Notes: generated from the letters alone by a model not told the origin. Counted from the stretch's first letter, positions 34,320-43,900 are shown. The stretch: 64,000 bases of DNA from Prauserella aidingensis (GCF_024171865.1 NZ_JAMTCN010000004.1:281471-345470); one strand, 5' to 3'. A program made the numbers and translations.

Positions 34320-36749
34320 CTACGCGCCCGCCGAGGCCGACGGTGTGACGCGGACACGGACGTTCTTCATCAGCGGCTGATCGCTCTGCGTGCTGTAATC
34401 GGCGGCGCCGATGAGTTCGTTCATCTCGGGCATGTAGCCCGCGGCGCTACCGCGAGGCAGGTTGTACGTGAGGGCGCGGTACTCGCGCAGCGAGCGCTGC
34501 GATCCGTCCTTGGACGTGGCGACGATGTCGACCGGTGTCCCCTCCTCGATACCTCGCTCACGCATGTCGTCGGCGTTCATGAAGATCAGCTCGCGCAGGT
34601 TGCGCACGCCGCGGTATCGGTCGTTGTTCGAGTAGATGGTGGTGTTCCATTGATCGTGGGAGCGCATCGTCTGCAGCACGAGCACGTCGGCGGATTCCGG
34701 GATGACGTCCGGCAGACTCGCGTGGCAGAACTCCGCCCTGCCGGAACGGGTATGGAAGGTTCGGTCGCGGGCCGCCTGCGGGATCCGGAAACCGGACGGT
34801 TGCCGGACACGGGTGTTGAAGTCCTCGAAACCGGGCAGCACGCGCGCCATGACGTCGCGGATGCGGTCGTAGTCCTCGACGTACCACTCCCACGGCGTGG
34901 CACTGTCGGACAGCGTCGCCCGTGCCATGCCGGCGATGATGGCGGGCTCCGACAGCAGGTGGGGTGAGGCCGGCCGCTTTCTCCCAGTGGACAGGTGGAC
35001 CATGCTCATCGCGTCCTCGACGCTCGTGCTCTGCAGACCACCGCGTTGTTCGTCCAGCTCGGTGCGACCCAGACACGGCAGGATCACGGCCTTCTTGCCG
35101 TGGACCAGGTGACTGCGGTTCAGCTTCGTGCTGATCTGCACGGTCAACTCGCACCGCCGCAGCCCCTCGGCGGTGTACCCGGTGTCCGGGGCCGCCCGCA
35201 CGAAATTCCCGCCCATACCGACGAACACCGTGAGCTCGCCCGCATACATCGCTTCGATCGAACGTACGGTGTCGAGGCCGGGTGCGCGGGGCGGATCGAT
35301 CCGGCACACCTCGGCCAGCCGGTCCAGGAACTCGGTACCCGGCCGGTGGTCGATGCCGCAGGTACGGTTGCCCTGCACGTTGCTGTGCCCACGTATCGGT
35401 GACGGGCCTGCGCCCTCGCGGCCGATATTTCCGCGGAGCAACAGCAGGTTCACGATCTCCCTGACGGTGTCCACGCCGTGTTCGTGTTGGCTGACGCCGA
35501 GACACCAGCTGATCAACGCGCGCTGCGAGCGCAGGTAGACGTCGGCGGCCTCCCGGATGTCGGACTCGCCGAGCCCGGACTGGCGAACCAGCTCGCCCCA
35601 GCTCGTGGCCTCGACCAGCTCGCGGTACTCCTCGAACCCGGACGTGGACGATTCGAGGAACTCGCGGTCGAGAACGTCGGGGTTCTCCCGTGCCCGTTCG
35701 AGCACCACCTTGGCGATGCCGCGCATGAGGGCGAGGTCTCCGCCGGGACGCACCTGCAGGTTCAGGGTGCTGGTCGGGGTCGCCTTGAACCGCGCCATGT
35801 CGGTGAACTCGTGCGGCACGATCGTGCGGGTGGCGCCGGCCTCGACCAGCGGGTTGACGTGGACGATCTCGGCGCCGCGCGCATACGCCTCGGCCAGCGC
35901 CGTCAACATCCGCGGCGCATTCGACGCAGCGTTGGCGCCGAGGACGAACAGCGCGTCGCACTGCTCCCAGTCGTGCAGGTCGACGGTGCCTTTGCCCGTC
36001 CCGAGCGAGGATCGCAGCGCCCGGCCGGAGGCTTCGTGGCACATGTTGGAACAGTCGGGCAGGTTGTTCGTGCCGTACTCGCGAACCATCAACTGGTAGA
36101 GGAACGTCGCCTCGTTGCCGAGTCTGCCGGAGGTGTAGAACGTCGCCCGGCCGGGATCGTCGAGGGCACGCAGTTCGCTGCCGACGAGCTCGAACGCCTC
36201 GGACCAGCTGATCGGCACGTAGTGGTCCGTTGCGGCGTCGTAGACCATCGGCTCGGTGAGCCGTCCCTGATTCTCCAGGTCGAAATCGGTCCACTCGGCC
36301 AGTTCGGAGACCGAGTGTGCGGCGAAGAACTCCCTGTCGACCCGCTTGCCCGTCATCTCCCACGTGACGTGCTTGATGCCGTTCTCGCAGATGTCGAGCT
36401 TGAGACCCTTGGCGTCGTCGGGCCAAGCGCACCCGGGGCAGTCGTAACTCCGCCCCTCGTGGTTCATGTCGAACATGGCACGGGTGCCCTTGAGCGGCGC
36501 ACGCTCGCGAGCCAGTACGCGCATGACCGAAGCCGCCGCGCCCCATCCGGCAGCGGGATGGTCGTACGGCCGTTGCGACCAACGGCCGTCGGTCCGCGGA
36601 CCCGTGCCGCCCTGCCGCGGCCTGTCGGACATGAGACCCGGAACGGCCGGTCGTTCCGACGTCGGGTCGCTCTGCGCGGACGCCGCCTCGGTACCGGGCC
36701 CGTCCTCGTCGGCCCTCTCGACGCCTTCGGCCGTGTCGTCGCTGCCCAT
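34320..36749 (-). CDS. FdhF/YdeP-type molybdopterin oxidoreductase
   Basis: 809 residues using the ATG at 36749, which has AGGAG five bases upstream; a longer frame from a TTG at 36803 has no such site. An acidic, Ser/Gly-rich N-terminal extension of about 60 residues precedes the family start. The single Cys pair YDCPGCAWPD replaces the four-Cys 4Fe-4S motif of classical formate dehydrogenases, as in YdeP. DCSNMCHEASG is at the molybdenum-site region. It binds bis-MGD; the substrate of this group is not settled (formate-like or acid-resistance related). No fdhD or electron-carrier gene adjoins. It is divergent from the PucR regulator. Confidence 0.86.
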   Translation of the reverse strand: MGSDDTAEGVERADEDGPGTEAASAQSDPTSERPAVPGLMSDRPRQGGTGPRTDGRWSQRPYDHPAAGWGAAASVMRVLARERAPLKGTRAMFDMNHEGRSYDCPGCAWPDDAKGLKLDICENGIKHVTWEMTGKRVDREFFAAHSVSELAEWTDFDLENQGRLTEPMVYDAATDHYVPISWSEAFELVGSELRALDDPGRATFYTSGRLGNEATFLYQLMVREYGTNNLPDCSNMCHEASGRALRSSLGTGKGTVDLHDWEQCDALFVLGANAASNAPRMLTALAEAYARGAEIVHVNPLVEAGATRTIVPHEFTDMARFKATPTSTLNLQVRPGGDLALMRGIAKVVLERARENPDVLDREFLESSTSGFEEYRELVEATSWGELVRQSGLGESDIREAADVYLRSQRALISWCLGVSQHEHGVDTVREIVNLLLLRGNIGREGAGPSPIRGHSNVQGNRTCGIDHRPGTEFLDRLAEVCRIDPPRAPGLDTVRSIEAMYAGELTVFVGMGGNFVRAAPDTGYTAEGLRRCELTVQISTKLNRSHLVHGKKAVILPCLGRTELDEQRGGLQSTSVEDAMSMVHLSTGRKRPASPHLLSEPAIIAGMARATLSDSATPWEWYVEDYDRIRDVMARVLPGFEDFNTRVRQPSGFRIPQAARDRTFHTRSGRAEFCHASLPDVIPESADVLVLQTMRSHDQWNTTIYSNNDRYRGVRNLRELIFMNADDMRERGIEEGTPVDIVATSKDGSQRSLREYRALTYNLPRGSAAGYMPEMNELIGAADYSTQSDQPLMKNVRVRVTPSASAGA

Positions 36750-37009
36750 GCCGGCTCCTGTTTCGTCGATGTCGTCAGAGCGTGCCCCGTCCGTCGTCGA
36801 CAACGCCGTGCCTGCCGGCGCCCGACGTCGGTGGGATCGGAACGTGGCCGGATCGGGGCGTGGCGGGGACGGACGGGATGCGGGGACCGGGTCGACGGTA
36901 CTGTTGCCGCGGTTGTCGACGCAGACAAAGCTCGTTGTGACGCAGGACGTCGAGACGGGCCCCGCTCGACGACCGCCTCTGACGCCGGGCCGGGACGAAA
37001 CGATGATCG

Positions 37010-38194
37010 ATGCACTACGGTGAGGACTCGCTCGCGGAGCTGGCCGACCTGGCCGACGTGCGACTGGCGGAGCTGGCCGACGACGTCGTCGCCGACTGCG
37101 TCGACCGGATGGACGTCTACCGCACGGTCGTGCCGCGCGAGGATCTCCGCCGTTCGATCGAACACAACCTGCGGTACATCGTGGCCGCGCTCCGTGACCC
37201 CGGCGGCACCCGCGACCTCAGCGCACCCCGGGAGACCGGCCGGCGCCGCGCGCATCAGGGCGCTCCGCTGCCCGAGGTGTTGCGTGCCTACCGACTGGCC
37301 TTCACCGCCGTGTGGGACGTGCTCATCCGGGATGCGAGCGAACGCCACGCGCCGGCCCGCACGACGCTTCTCGGTGCCGCCACTCTCCTCTGGCAGCTCG
37401 CGGACGAACACGCCATCGAACTCACCGAGGCGTATCGGGCCGCCACCGCGGAGCTACTCGACGAACAACACCAGCGCCGTGCGGCCCTCCTCGAAGCGTT
37501 GTTCACCGGACAGGTGGGACCGGACGCGAGCCCGTGGGAGATCGCGAAACTCCTCGATCTGCAGCCGAACGCGGACCTGGTCGTGGTCGCTGCCGAGAAC
37601 GGCGCGCTGGCCGACGCAGGCCTGCCCCGTGTCGAACGACGCCTGGCCGAACGGGGCATCGTCTCGGCCTGGCGTCTCACTCCGACCCTGCACGCCGGGC
37701 TCGTCTCGCTGCGTCCCGGACAACGCGACGAGCTGTTCACCGTCCTGCGTGAGGTGGTGACCACCCGCACCGGCGTCAGCCCTCCGTACCGAGCGCTTCG
37801 GGACACGCCGAGGGCGCTGCACCTCGCCGGCGTCGCACTCGCGGGGATCCCCGCGGGCATGCCGGACGTCCGCGCGTTCGGTACGAGCCCACTCGCCGCG
37901 CTGGTGGCCTGCGAGCCCGAGGAGAGCGAGCGCGTCGCGCACCAGGTCCTGGGCGCGGTGCTCGAGCTACCCGCCGACGACCGCACCAGCCTGTTGGACA
38001 CCCTGCAGGCCTGGTTCGACCACGGCGGTTCCGCCGAGCAGACCGCCGAGCAACTCTACTGCCATCCCAACACCGTGCGCTACAGGCTGCGCCGTATCCA
38101 TCAGCTCACCGGCCGGTCGCTGACCCAGCCGTTCGATGTCGCCGAACTCGCCACCGCACTCCACTCCCTCGGTCTCGGCAGGACTTCCGGCTAG
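37010..38194 (+). CDS. PucR-family (CdaR-like) transcriptional regulator
   Basis: 394 residues. The C-terminal helix-turn-helix has GGSAEQTAEQLYCHPNTVRYRLRRIHQLTGRSL-type sequence with the family core HPNTVRYRL; a GGDEF-like middle domain and a helical N-terminal sensor precede it. It is divergent from the FdhF-type gene, its most obvious target. The IS5-family element begins about 30 bases after its stop codon, so it is intact but sits at a rearrangement edge. Confidence 0.85.
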   Translation: MHYGEDSLAELADLADVRLAELADDVVADCVDRMDVYRTVVPREDLRRSIEHNLRYIVAALRDPGGTRDLSAPRETGRRRAHQGAPLPEVLRAYRLAFTAVWDVLIRDASERHAPARTTLLGAATLLWQLADEHAIELTEAYRAATAELLDEQHQRRAALLEALFTGQVGPDASPWEIAKLLDLQPNADLVVVAAENGALADAGLPRVERRLAERGIVSAWRLTPTLHAGLVSLRPGQRDELFTVLREVVTTRTGVSPPYRALRDTPRALHLAGVALAGIPAGMPDVRAFGTSPLAALVACEPEESERVAHQVLGAVLELPADDRTSLLDTLQAWFDHGGSAEQTAEQLYCHPNTVRYRLRRIHQLTGRSLTQPFDVAELATALHSLGLGRTSG

Positions 38195-39037
38195 ATCAAC
38201 TCGGCGACTACCAGGAGCTTCGGGGTGCTTTCTTACCCGTCGGGGATGTCGGTGTCCAATCGCGCGTTGAACATGCTGGCCGAAGCGTTACGGCAGGAAC
38301 GACGAACACGCCAAACCCGCTGGAGAAGGCTGCAAGCGGGCCAGCAAGCACTGCTCGTGCTGGCCTACCTGCGCAAAGGTGACACCTACGCGGACCCGGC
38401 GACCGGGTTCGGTATCGGTGTGACCACTGTGTTCCGCTATATCCGTGAAGCCCTGGGCGTCCTGTCCGCCCGCGCGAGAAGCCTGGACGAAGCGAGCACC
38501 GTCGCGGCGCGGACAGCGTTCGTCACCATCGACGGGACCTGTTGCGGATCGATCGGGTCGGGATGGCCATCGGTCGAGATCGCCCGTACTACTCAGGAAG
38601 ACACCAAAGACACGGCGTGAACGTGCAGGTCATCGCCGACCCAGCAGGTAGGCTGATCTGGGCCTCACCCGCGTTGCCCGGCGCCCGCCATGACATGGGC
38701 GCCGCCCGGCAACACGGCCTCATCGACGCCCTGACCACCGCCGGCATCCGGGTCGCTGCCGACAGCGCCTATCGCGGCGCGGGCACGAATGTCGAACTCC
38801 CGCAACGCCGCCGAACACGCCAGGACACACTCGATGACCGTCCTCGCCTGTCCGCGAACCAGAAGGCCGTCAACCTCGCGCACGCCCGGCTACGCGGACC
38901 CGGTGAACGCGCGAACGCCCAACTCAAGAGCTGGAAGATCCTCCGCCGCATCCGAGGACGCCCACACCACGCGACCCTGCTCGTCAACGCGGTACAGACC
39001 CTCATCCACGCAAGCTGAACCCAAGTGAAAAAGGCTC
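38195..39037 (+). mobile_element. IS5-family insertion sequence, probably truncated on its left
   Basis: The transposase frames occupy 38225-39018. On the right the element appears to end in CCAAGTGAAAAAGGCTC (to 39037), because coding sequence of a TRAP binding protein resumes immediately after. I cannot find a matching inverted repeat on the left, between the PucR stop codon and the transposase start. The rest of the TRAP gene is not found beyond the left end, so the element marks a deletion. The left boundary is approximate. Confidence 0.65.
38225..39018 (+). pseudogene. IS5-family transposase, two frames (frameshift or programmed shift)
   Basis: The first frame (38225-38620, GTG start) encodes MLSYPSGMSVSNRAL and the helix-turn-helix region up to TIDGT at about 38540. 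The second (from about 38542, -1 relative to it) continues RIDRVGMAIGRDRPYYSG, then NVQVIADPAGR, SPALPGARHD and the C-terminal domain. Together they make one DDE_Tnp_4 protein of about 260 residues. The switch occurs in ACCTG, without a usual slippery heptamer, so a mutation is more likely than programmed -1 shifting. DDE residues appear present in both halves. Confidence 0.78.
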
Positions 39038-39297
39038 ATTGGCGAAGTACTCGACGTCCAGTCCGACCGCGGGACCCTTTGCTCGAGATACTCCCGGAAC
39101 GGGATCACGCCGCCGGCATCGATCGGATGACTGGCCGGAAAGCTGTCGCCGATCCGGAGCACCGCAGTCCCGTCATCGGCAGTGTGCGGCCCCGCCTGAC
39201 CGCAACCGGCGAGGACACTTGCGAGCGCGACCGCCAGCGACGCCGCAGCCCATCGGCGTCGGCGTCGGCGTCGGCGGAAAGAGGGACTGATCATCAT
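39038..39297 (-). pseudogene. TRAP transporter solute-binding protein (DctP) fragment
   Basis: A lipoprotein signal begins the gene: MMISPSF, an Arg run, then LAVALASVLAGCG, with the lipobox Cys. The mature start is AVLRIGDSFPASHPI and EYLEQ, as in DctP proteins. After EYLEQ the frame breaks; with a shift the sequence continues GPAVGLDVEYFANE and is then cut by the IS end. So it carries at least one frameshift and has lost about 85 percent of its length. It is not a copy of the intact DctP gene at 49385-50407. Confidence 0.72.
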
Positions 39298-39309
39298 TGA
39301 ACACCCCTA

Positions 39310-39331
39310 TTTACGTGAGGAAGTACGTAAA
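39310..39331. repeat. Inverted repeat TTTACGT-N8-ACGTAAA
   Basis: Perfect 7-base arms between the divergent remnants of a TRAP binding-protein gene and a GntR regulator gene. Its placement and symmetry suggest a leftover operator. Confidence 0.45.
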
Positions 39332-39381
39332 TGCGTAACCGTCCTGCTGCGCTCCTGGGAGGGACTCGAGGGGCAATCCGG

Positions 39382-39540
39382 ATGTCGGTCATGTGGGCCG
39401 GCAACGACCGCGCCGTCGCCAACATGGCCGTCGGCCCCCACGTCGAAATCGTCGACATCATCGCGAACGGTGAGGCCCACGAGGCCCGCGAGTTCGTGCG
39501 CAACCACATGGACGAGGCCGCAGCCAACCTGGTGAGCTGA
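39382..39540 (+). pseudogene. C-terminal fragment of a GntR/FCD regulator
   Basis: The frame reads NDRAVANMAVGPHVEIVD, then IANGEAHEAREFVRNHMDEA, the last helices of an FCD domain (HxxIxxAIxxGDxxxAxxxxxxH). Nothing upstream encodes a winged helix or the rest of the FCD domain. The divergent TRAP fragment next to it suggests a former regulator-transporter pair. An inverted repeat TTTACGT/ACGTAAA (39310-39331) between the two may be its old operator. Confidence 0.62.
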
Positions 39541-39842
39541 CGTCGGCAACTCGATCCGGCCCACCGTCGCCCGGTTCGAGGTCGACCACGCGCAGTGCGG
39601 TCAGGACCGCGATGACGGCTGCAAAAAGGAGGCGCGCCAACAGGTCCACGACGGTCGCGAATGACAGCCACCACGCTAGAGGTTCGCCAAGTGGATGGTG
39701 GGCCGACGATGAGGACGAACACGAACAACTCTCGATCGGTCCCCACGTGCGCCTCGGACAGATAACGAATGCCCTTGTCGACACCCAGGGCCGAGCTGTT
39801 CAGCCGGTCGGCCGGATGCCCCGAGCCGACAGGCTGCCAAAC
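39541..39842. other. Region without a recognisable gene
   Basis: About 300 bases between the regulator fragment and the 2Fe-2S subunit gene. One minus-strand frame encodes a short hydrophobic segment (LLARLLFAAVIAVLTALRVV), which may be a membrane-protein remnant, but I cannot identify it. The stretch lies in an otherwise decayed zone. Confidence 0.45.
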
Positions 39843-40319
39843 TCAGCCGTCGGTCGCTGCGGCGCTGATCGCTGCACGGATCCGGGGATAGGTGCCGCAG
39901 CGGCAGATGTTGCGCAAGCTGTCGAGGTCGGCGTCGGTGACGGCGCGGCCCTCCGACTGCACGCGCCGGACGAGGGCGACCGCAGCCATGATCTGGCCGG
40001 GTTGGCAGTATCCGCACTGGGCGACGTCGTGGTCCAACCACGCCCGCTGCATCGGGTGCAGGTCCCGGCCTACCGTGGCGGGCAGCCCTTCGATAGTGGT
40101 GATCTCGTCGTCGGGTCCGAGGTCGCCGACCGGAACCGCGCAGGGGTTGAACGCCTCGCCGTTGAGGTGACTGGTGCAGGCCTTGCATACGTTGATGCCG
40201 CAGCCGTACTTCGGGCCGGTGATGCCGAGGATATCGCGTAACACCCACAGCAGCCGGACGTCGTCGGCGACGTCGACGGTCACCTGCTCGCCGTTGACGC
40301 GGAAGGTGTGATCGGGCAC
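39843..40319 (-). CDS. oxiA: 2Fe-2S subunit of a molybdenum aldehyde/isoquinoline-type oxidoreductase (OxiA-like)
   Basis: 158 residues from a GTG with AAGGAG before it; a longer frame would overlap the large-subunit gene. The N-terminal plant-type cluster has YGCGINVCKAC and a fourth Cys in FNPC; the C-terminal cluster has CGYCQPGQ and CRCGTYPRI. This is the small subunit of xanthine-oxidase family heterodimers of the IorA type. In Streptomyces sp. K30 an oxiAB pair adjoins the latex-clearing gene lcp and is thought to oxidise the aldehyde ends of rubber oligomers to acids; the same arrangement is seen here. The A/B lettering follows the IorA/IorB convention. Confidence 0.87.
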   Translation of the reverse strand: MPDHTFRVNGEQVTVDVADDVRLLWVLRDILGITGPKYGCGINVCKACTSHLNGEAFNPCAVPVGDLGPDDEITTIEGLPATVGRDLHPMQRAWLDHDVAQCGYCQPGQIMAAVALVRRVQSEGRAVTDADLDSLRNICRCGTYPRIRAAISAAATDG

Positions 40320-40329
40320 GTGGACTCCT

Positions 40330-42627
40330 TCACCAGGCGTGGTCCCTGCCGTCGGTCGGTGACTGCGGGACGGGCGGAACGGTCGGCTTCGGCTCGAACG
40401 ACAACGTGGCGTGATTGATGGGAAAGCTGGTCGGCAGGGTCCCGGTCGCGCGGCGATAGGCACAGGCCACGGCCGAGACCGAGGCCGCCACGCCGAGTTC
40501 GCCGGCGCCGCCCGGCTCGTCGCTGCTGTCGGGCAGCACGATGATGCGCACCTCCGGCGGGGTGTTCCACTGCCGCGTGTAGAAGTAGTTGTCCCAGCTG
40601 GCCTCGAGGAAATGACCGTCGCGCAGATGCAGGCTGGACGTCAGCGCCAGCGCGATGCCGTCGTTGATGCAGCTCATCATCTGGGCCTCCAGGCCGCGGG
40701 GATTCACGGCGAGTCCGACGTCGACGGCGAACACGACCTTCGTCACGCGCGGTCCCGCGACCGCGTTGCGGATGGGCCGTTCGACCGTCTCCCTTCGGCA
40801 GTCCAGTTCGACCAGGCATGCGCTGACGGCCTTGTACTCGGCGTGAAAGGCGATGCCCTGGGCCAGGCCGTGGGGCATCGGCCGCCCCCAGTCGCCCGCT
40901 TCGGCGACCTTCTCCAGAGCCTTCCGGGACCGGTCGTCTCGCAGGAATGCCCGCCGTAGCTCGTAAGGATCCCGGTCCATCCTCGTGGCGAGTTCGTCGA
41001 CCATGAGTTCCCGTGCGCACGTCACGTCCGGGGAGTACACGTTGCGCATGCTGCCGGTGTTGAAACCCTTGTCCGTTTCGGACAGCAATCGGCTGTTGAA
41101 GCCGAAGTCGTACGACATGGTCTGCGACAATTGGAAGAATGTCTCCGCGAACCCGATGTCCCCGACCGGAAGCCGTGCCGCCGTGGCGGTGATGATCTCG
41201 CCGAGCCCGTGCCCGAGATCGGTGGAGACACTCGTGTGCCGCTGGTCGTAGCGCAGCACCGTGTCCCCCTTGTACGAGATGCGGACGCGGGAGGTAGCCA
41301 TGGGATGGGTCCGGCCCTGTCGGGAATCGTCTGCTCGGTGCCACATCAAGCGGACGGGCTTGCCGAACCGCTGGGAGGCTTCTGCGGCCTCGAGCGCACC
41401 GTCGAAGAACAGCTTGCGGCCGAACGACCCGCCGCCCTCGGTGACGTGGACGGTCACCGCACGCTGCGGAAGCCCCAGTCGCGCCGCAATCGTCTGCTTG
41501 GCCACGATGGGCGATTTCAACGACGACCAGATCTCGGCCCGGTCGGCACGGACGTCCGCGATCGCACAGTTGGGCTCGAGTGCACTGTTGCTACGGAAGT
41601 AGAACGTGAACGTCTCGTCCACCGTGTCGGTCAGCGGCGGTTTCGGGACCAGCGGCAGCTCCGCTGCCCGCAGCTCCTCACGAACGTCGTCGTCGGACTT
41701 GCCCTCAGCCGTGCCGGGCCGCCACGACACGCGGAGCGCACTCACCGCGTCGATGCACTGACCGAAGGTCTCGCCGCGCACCGCCACGCCGGTGGAGATC
41801 TGCGCGACGTCGGTGATGCCCGGCATCGCGCGCACCTCGGCGGCGTTGGCGACCGACCCCACCTCGCCGTTGACGGTCGGCGGGCGGCACACCATCGTCG
41901 GCAGCGCGTTGGGGATGTGGAGATCGAGGGCGAACTTCTTCTGCCCGGTCACGGCTTCCAGCGCATCAATCCTGCTACGCGGTGTTCCGATCACCGTGAA
42001 CGACTCCCGTTCACGCAGCTCCACGGCCACGTTCTCGACGCGGGCACTTGATGCCTTCGCCGCGAGCTTTCCGATGTCCACCCCGTTGCGACCGGGAGTT
42101 GACACGGTCCCGCCGTCGAGGGTGATGCGCGCGGCCGGCACGCTGAAGTCCGCCGCGGCGGCGTCGAGCAGCCTCGTGCGGGCCACCGCCGCGGCGACCC
42201 GGACCGGGGTGTAGGTCGAGAAGGTCGTGTTGGAACCACCGGTAAGCTGGTTGAACACCAACTCGGGCCGCGCATCGGCCAACGTGACACGCACCCGTTC
42301 GATCGGCACGCCGAGCTCCTCGGCGATCAGCATGGCCGTCGACGTCGTCACCCCCTGACCGACCTCGGCCCGAGGCAGAGCGAACGAGACCGAACCGTCG
42401 GCGTGGACCTCGACGGAGATGAGATTGGCCGTCGGGGCCGCGGCGACGGTCATCATGTCGTTGAGGTCGACGATCTCGGTGATCTCCGGCGACGGCAGCT
42501 GCGCCGGCGCGGGCGGTCGCTGAACGGCCGCCGCCGCACGGGTACGGCCGAGTTCGGCGGCGGCGACCAGAGTCGGCGCCGCCAGCACGTAACCGAGGAA
42601 CCGCCGCCTGGCGATCGCATCACCCAT
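40330..42627 (-). CDS. oxiB: Molybdopterin-binding large subunit, isoquinoline 1-oxidoreductase type (OxiB-like)
   Basis: 765 residues. A twin-arginine signal (ARRRFLGYVLAAPTLVAAAE) opens the protein, so the enzyme is exported folded. Molybdenum-cofactor motifs include GQGVTTSTAMLIAEELG, GGSFGRK at about 400 and GGAGELG near the C-terminus with the conserved catalytic Glu. It pairs with the 2Fe-2S subunit downstream (10-base gap) and follows lcp by only 6 bases. Export fits oxidation of rubber cleavage products outside the cytoplasm. The small subunit has no signal and would have to ride with this one. Confidence 0.88.
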   Translation of the reverse strand: MGDAIARRRFLGYVLAAPTLVAAAELGRTRAAAAVQRPPAPAQLPSPEITEIVDLNDMMTVAAAPTANLISVEVHADGSVSFALPRAEVGQGVTTSTAMLIAEELGVPIERVRVTLADARPELVFNQLTGGSNTTFSTYTPVRVAAAVARTRLLDAAAADFSVPAARITLDGGTVSTPGRNGVDIGKLAAKASSARVENVAVELRERESFTVIGTPRSRIDALEAVTGQKKFALDLHIPNALPTMVCRPPTVNGEVGSVANAAEVRAMPGITDVAQISTGVAVRGETFGQCIDAVSALRVSWRPGTAEGKSDDDVREELRAAELPLVPKPPLTDTVDETFTFYFRSNSALEPNCAIADVRADRAEIWSSLKSPIVAKQTIAARLGLPQRAVTVHVTEGGGSFGRKLFFDGALEAAEASQRFGKPVRLMWHRADDSRQGRTHPMATSRVRISYKGDTVLRYDQRHTSVSTDLGHGLGEIITATAARLPVGDIGFAETFFQLSQTMSYDFGFNSRLLSETDKGFNTGSMRNVYSPDVTCARELMVDELATRMDRDPYELRRAFLRDDRSRKALEKVAEAGDWGRPMPHGLAQGIAFHAEYKAVSACLVELDCRRETVERPIRNAVAGPRVTKVVFAVDVGLAVNPRGLEAQMMSCINDGIALALTSSLHLRDGHFLEASWDNYFYTRQWNTPPEVRIIVLPDSSDEPGGAGELGVAASVSAVACAYRRATGTLPTSFPINHATLSFEPKPTVPPVPQSPTDGRDHAW

Positions 42628-42633
42628 GACGAA

Positions 42634-43866
42634 TCACCCCGGCCGGTTGTGAGTCGGGATCTCGATTTTCGTCTCCTCGCCCTTGGTGAGGTAGAAGAGG
42701 ATGTACTTGCGCAGGGCCTCGTCGATGGTCCACGCGACCTCCGGCACCATCGGCAGGGGAACCAGGCCTTCACGGAACTTCACCAGCATCGGCCATGCCT
42801 CCGGGATCACCCGGTCCCACACGGGCTCGCGCTGGATGCCGTCCCAGTCCGCTACCCGGTCCCCGACCAGGTAGCGCGCGAGCGCGTTGCACAGCGGACG
42901 GCTCAGGCTCAGCGGACTCGTCTGTTCGGCCAGCTGACTGAGCAGGACGTCGGTGAGCTTGACCCCTTCGGGTGTCGGTCCCATGTTCCTGGCCAGGATT
43001 TGGTCCGACTGCGCGTACGCGGCATCCCAGGTAGCGGGGATGTACTCGTCGGCGATGCCGAGCATGTGTGCGGTGACCTGCCACGAGTGCAGGTACGCCT
43101 CCGCGTCCTCATCGGGGATCGGCACCTCCGATTCGCGCATCTTCCGCATCGCGAAGGTCGGCAGCGTGTGCCAGGTGACGAGCATGTCCTCCTGGCTGAT
43201 CGGGATCTCCTCCTCCGCGCCGTTGCGCCAATGCGGGGACTGCGGCAGCAGATGCCGGACCGCGGCGTGTACGAGGCGGGTCTTCACGCACTCCACCACG
43301 CACGTGCCTTGCGGTCGATAGGCATCGAGCGAACCGACCGCGAAACCGAACAGGCTCGTCTTGGCCACGCGATCCTCCATGTCCGCGCCGCCCACCGAGT
43401 AGTACACGGCGCGAGCCTCCTTGGGGATCGCCGTCGCGAGGATGCCGCCGCCGGGCCCGTTGCACAGGTTGAGGTAGATTCCGCGGCTCTTGTTGAACTC
43501 CGCCGCACGCTCCAGCTTGGCGTGGTCGGCCCAGTCGGGAAGCCGGCGGGCGTGCTCCATGAAATCCCGCAGGTCCGATGGCAACCCGCGCGGCAACGGC
43601 TGCTCGTTACGTTCCCAGTCCCACAGCAGCTCGTTGATCTTGCCGATGACGCCGCGGTTGAACAGCGACTCGAGCAACGGGTCGGCCTCACTGTCCCACA
43701 CCCAGTGCGGGTCGGTCCCGTTTCCGGCGCCCGCCACCGAGCGATTCGGCGACCAGTTCCATCCCACCATGGCCCGTGCCTGTGCGGGCGAGGCCGCCAC
43801 GATTGCTCCGAGCGCGGCCAGCCCGCCGCCCGATATCAGTGCCCGCCGCCTACTGAGTTCGGTCAT
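42634..43866 (-). CDS. lcp: Latex clearing protein (rubber oxygenase), copy 2 of the operon
   Basis: 410 residues. N-terminal SRRRALISGG plus hydrophobic stretch ending AQARA is a twin-arginine signal. The DUF2236 b-type cytochrome core carries E150, R166, K169, T170, H200 and R204. These lie at a constant offset of +2 from residues reported as important in LcpK30 (E148, R164, K167, T168, H198, R202), so heme binding by His and the active-site base should be intact. Lcp cleaves cis-1,4-polyisoprene outside the cell to aldehyde/ketone-ended oligomers. It lies 34 bases after the first lcp and 6 bases before oxiB. Confidence 0.92.
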   Translation of the reverse strand: MTELSRRRALISGGGLAALGAIVAASPAQARAMVGWNWSPNRSVAGAGNGTDPHWVWDSEADPLLESLFNRGVIGKINELLWDWERNEQPLPRGLPSDLRDFMEHARRLPDWADHAKLERAAEFNKSRGIYLNLCNGPGGGILATAIPKEARAVYYSVGGADMEDRVAKTSLFGFAVGSLDAYRPQGTCVVECVKTRLVHAAVRHLLPQSPHWRNGAEEEIPISQEDMLVTWHTLPTFAMRKMRESEVPIPDEDAEAYLHSWQVTAHMLGIADEYIPATWDAAYAQSDQILARNMGPTPEGVKLTDVLLSQLAEQTSPLSLSRPLCNALARYLVGDRVADWDGIQREPVWDRVIPEAWPMLVKFREGLVPLPMVPEVAWTIDEALRKYILFYLTKGEETKIEIPTHNRPG

Positions 43867-43900
43867 GAATTCCAGCTCCTCTCCGTAATGCTCGCGTAGC

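Noticed and set aside
39458..39784. Small membrane-like frame on the minus strand
   Set aside because: Only one hydrophobic stretch, low-complexity flanks and no family; it lies in a decayed region.
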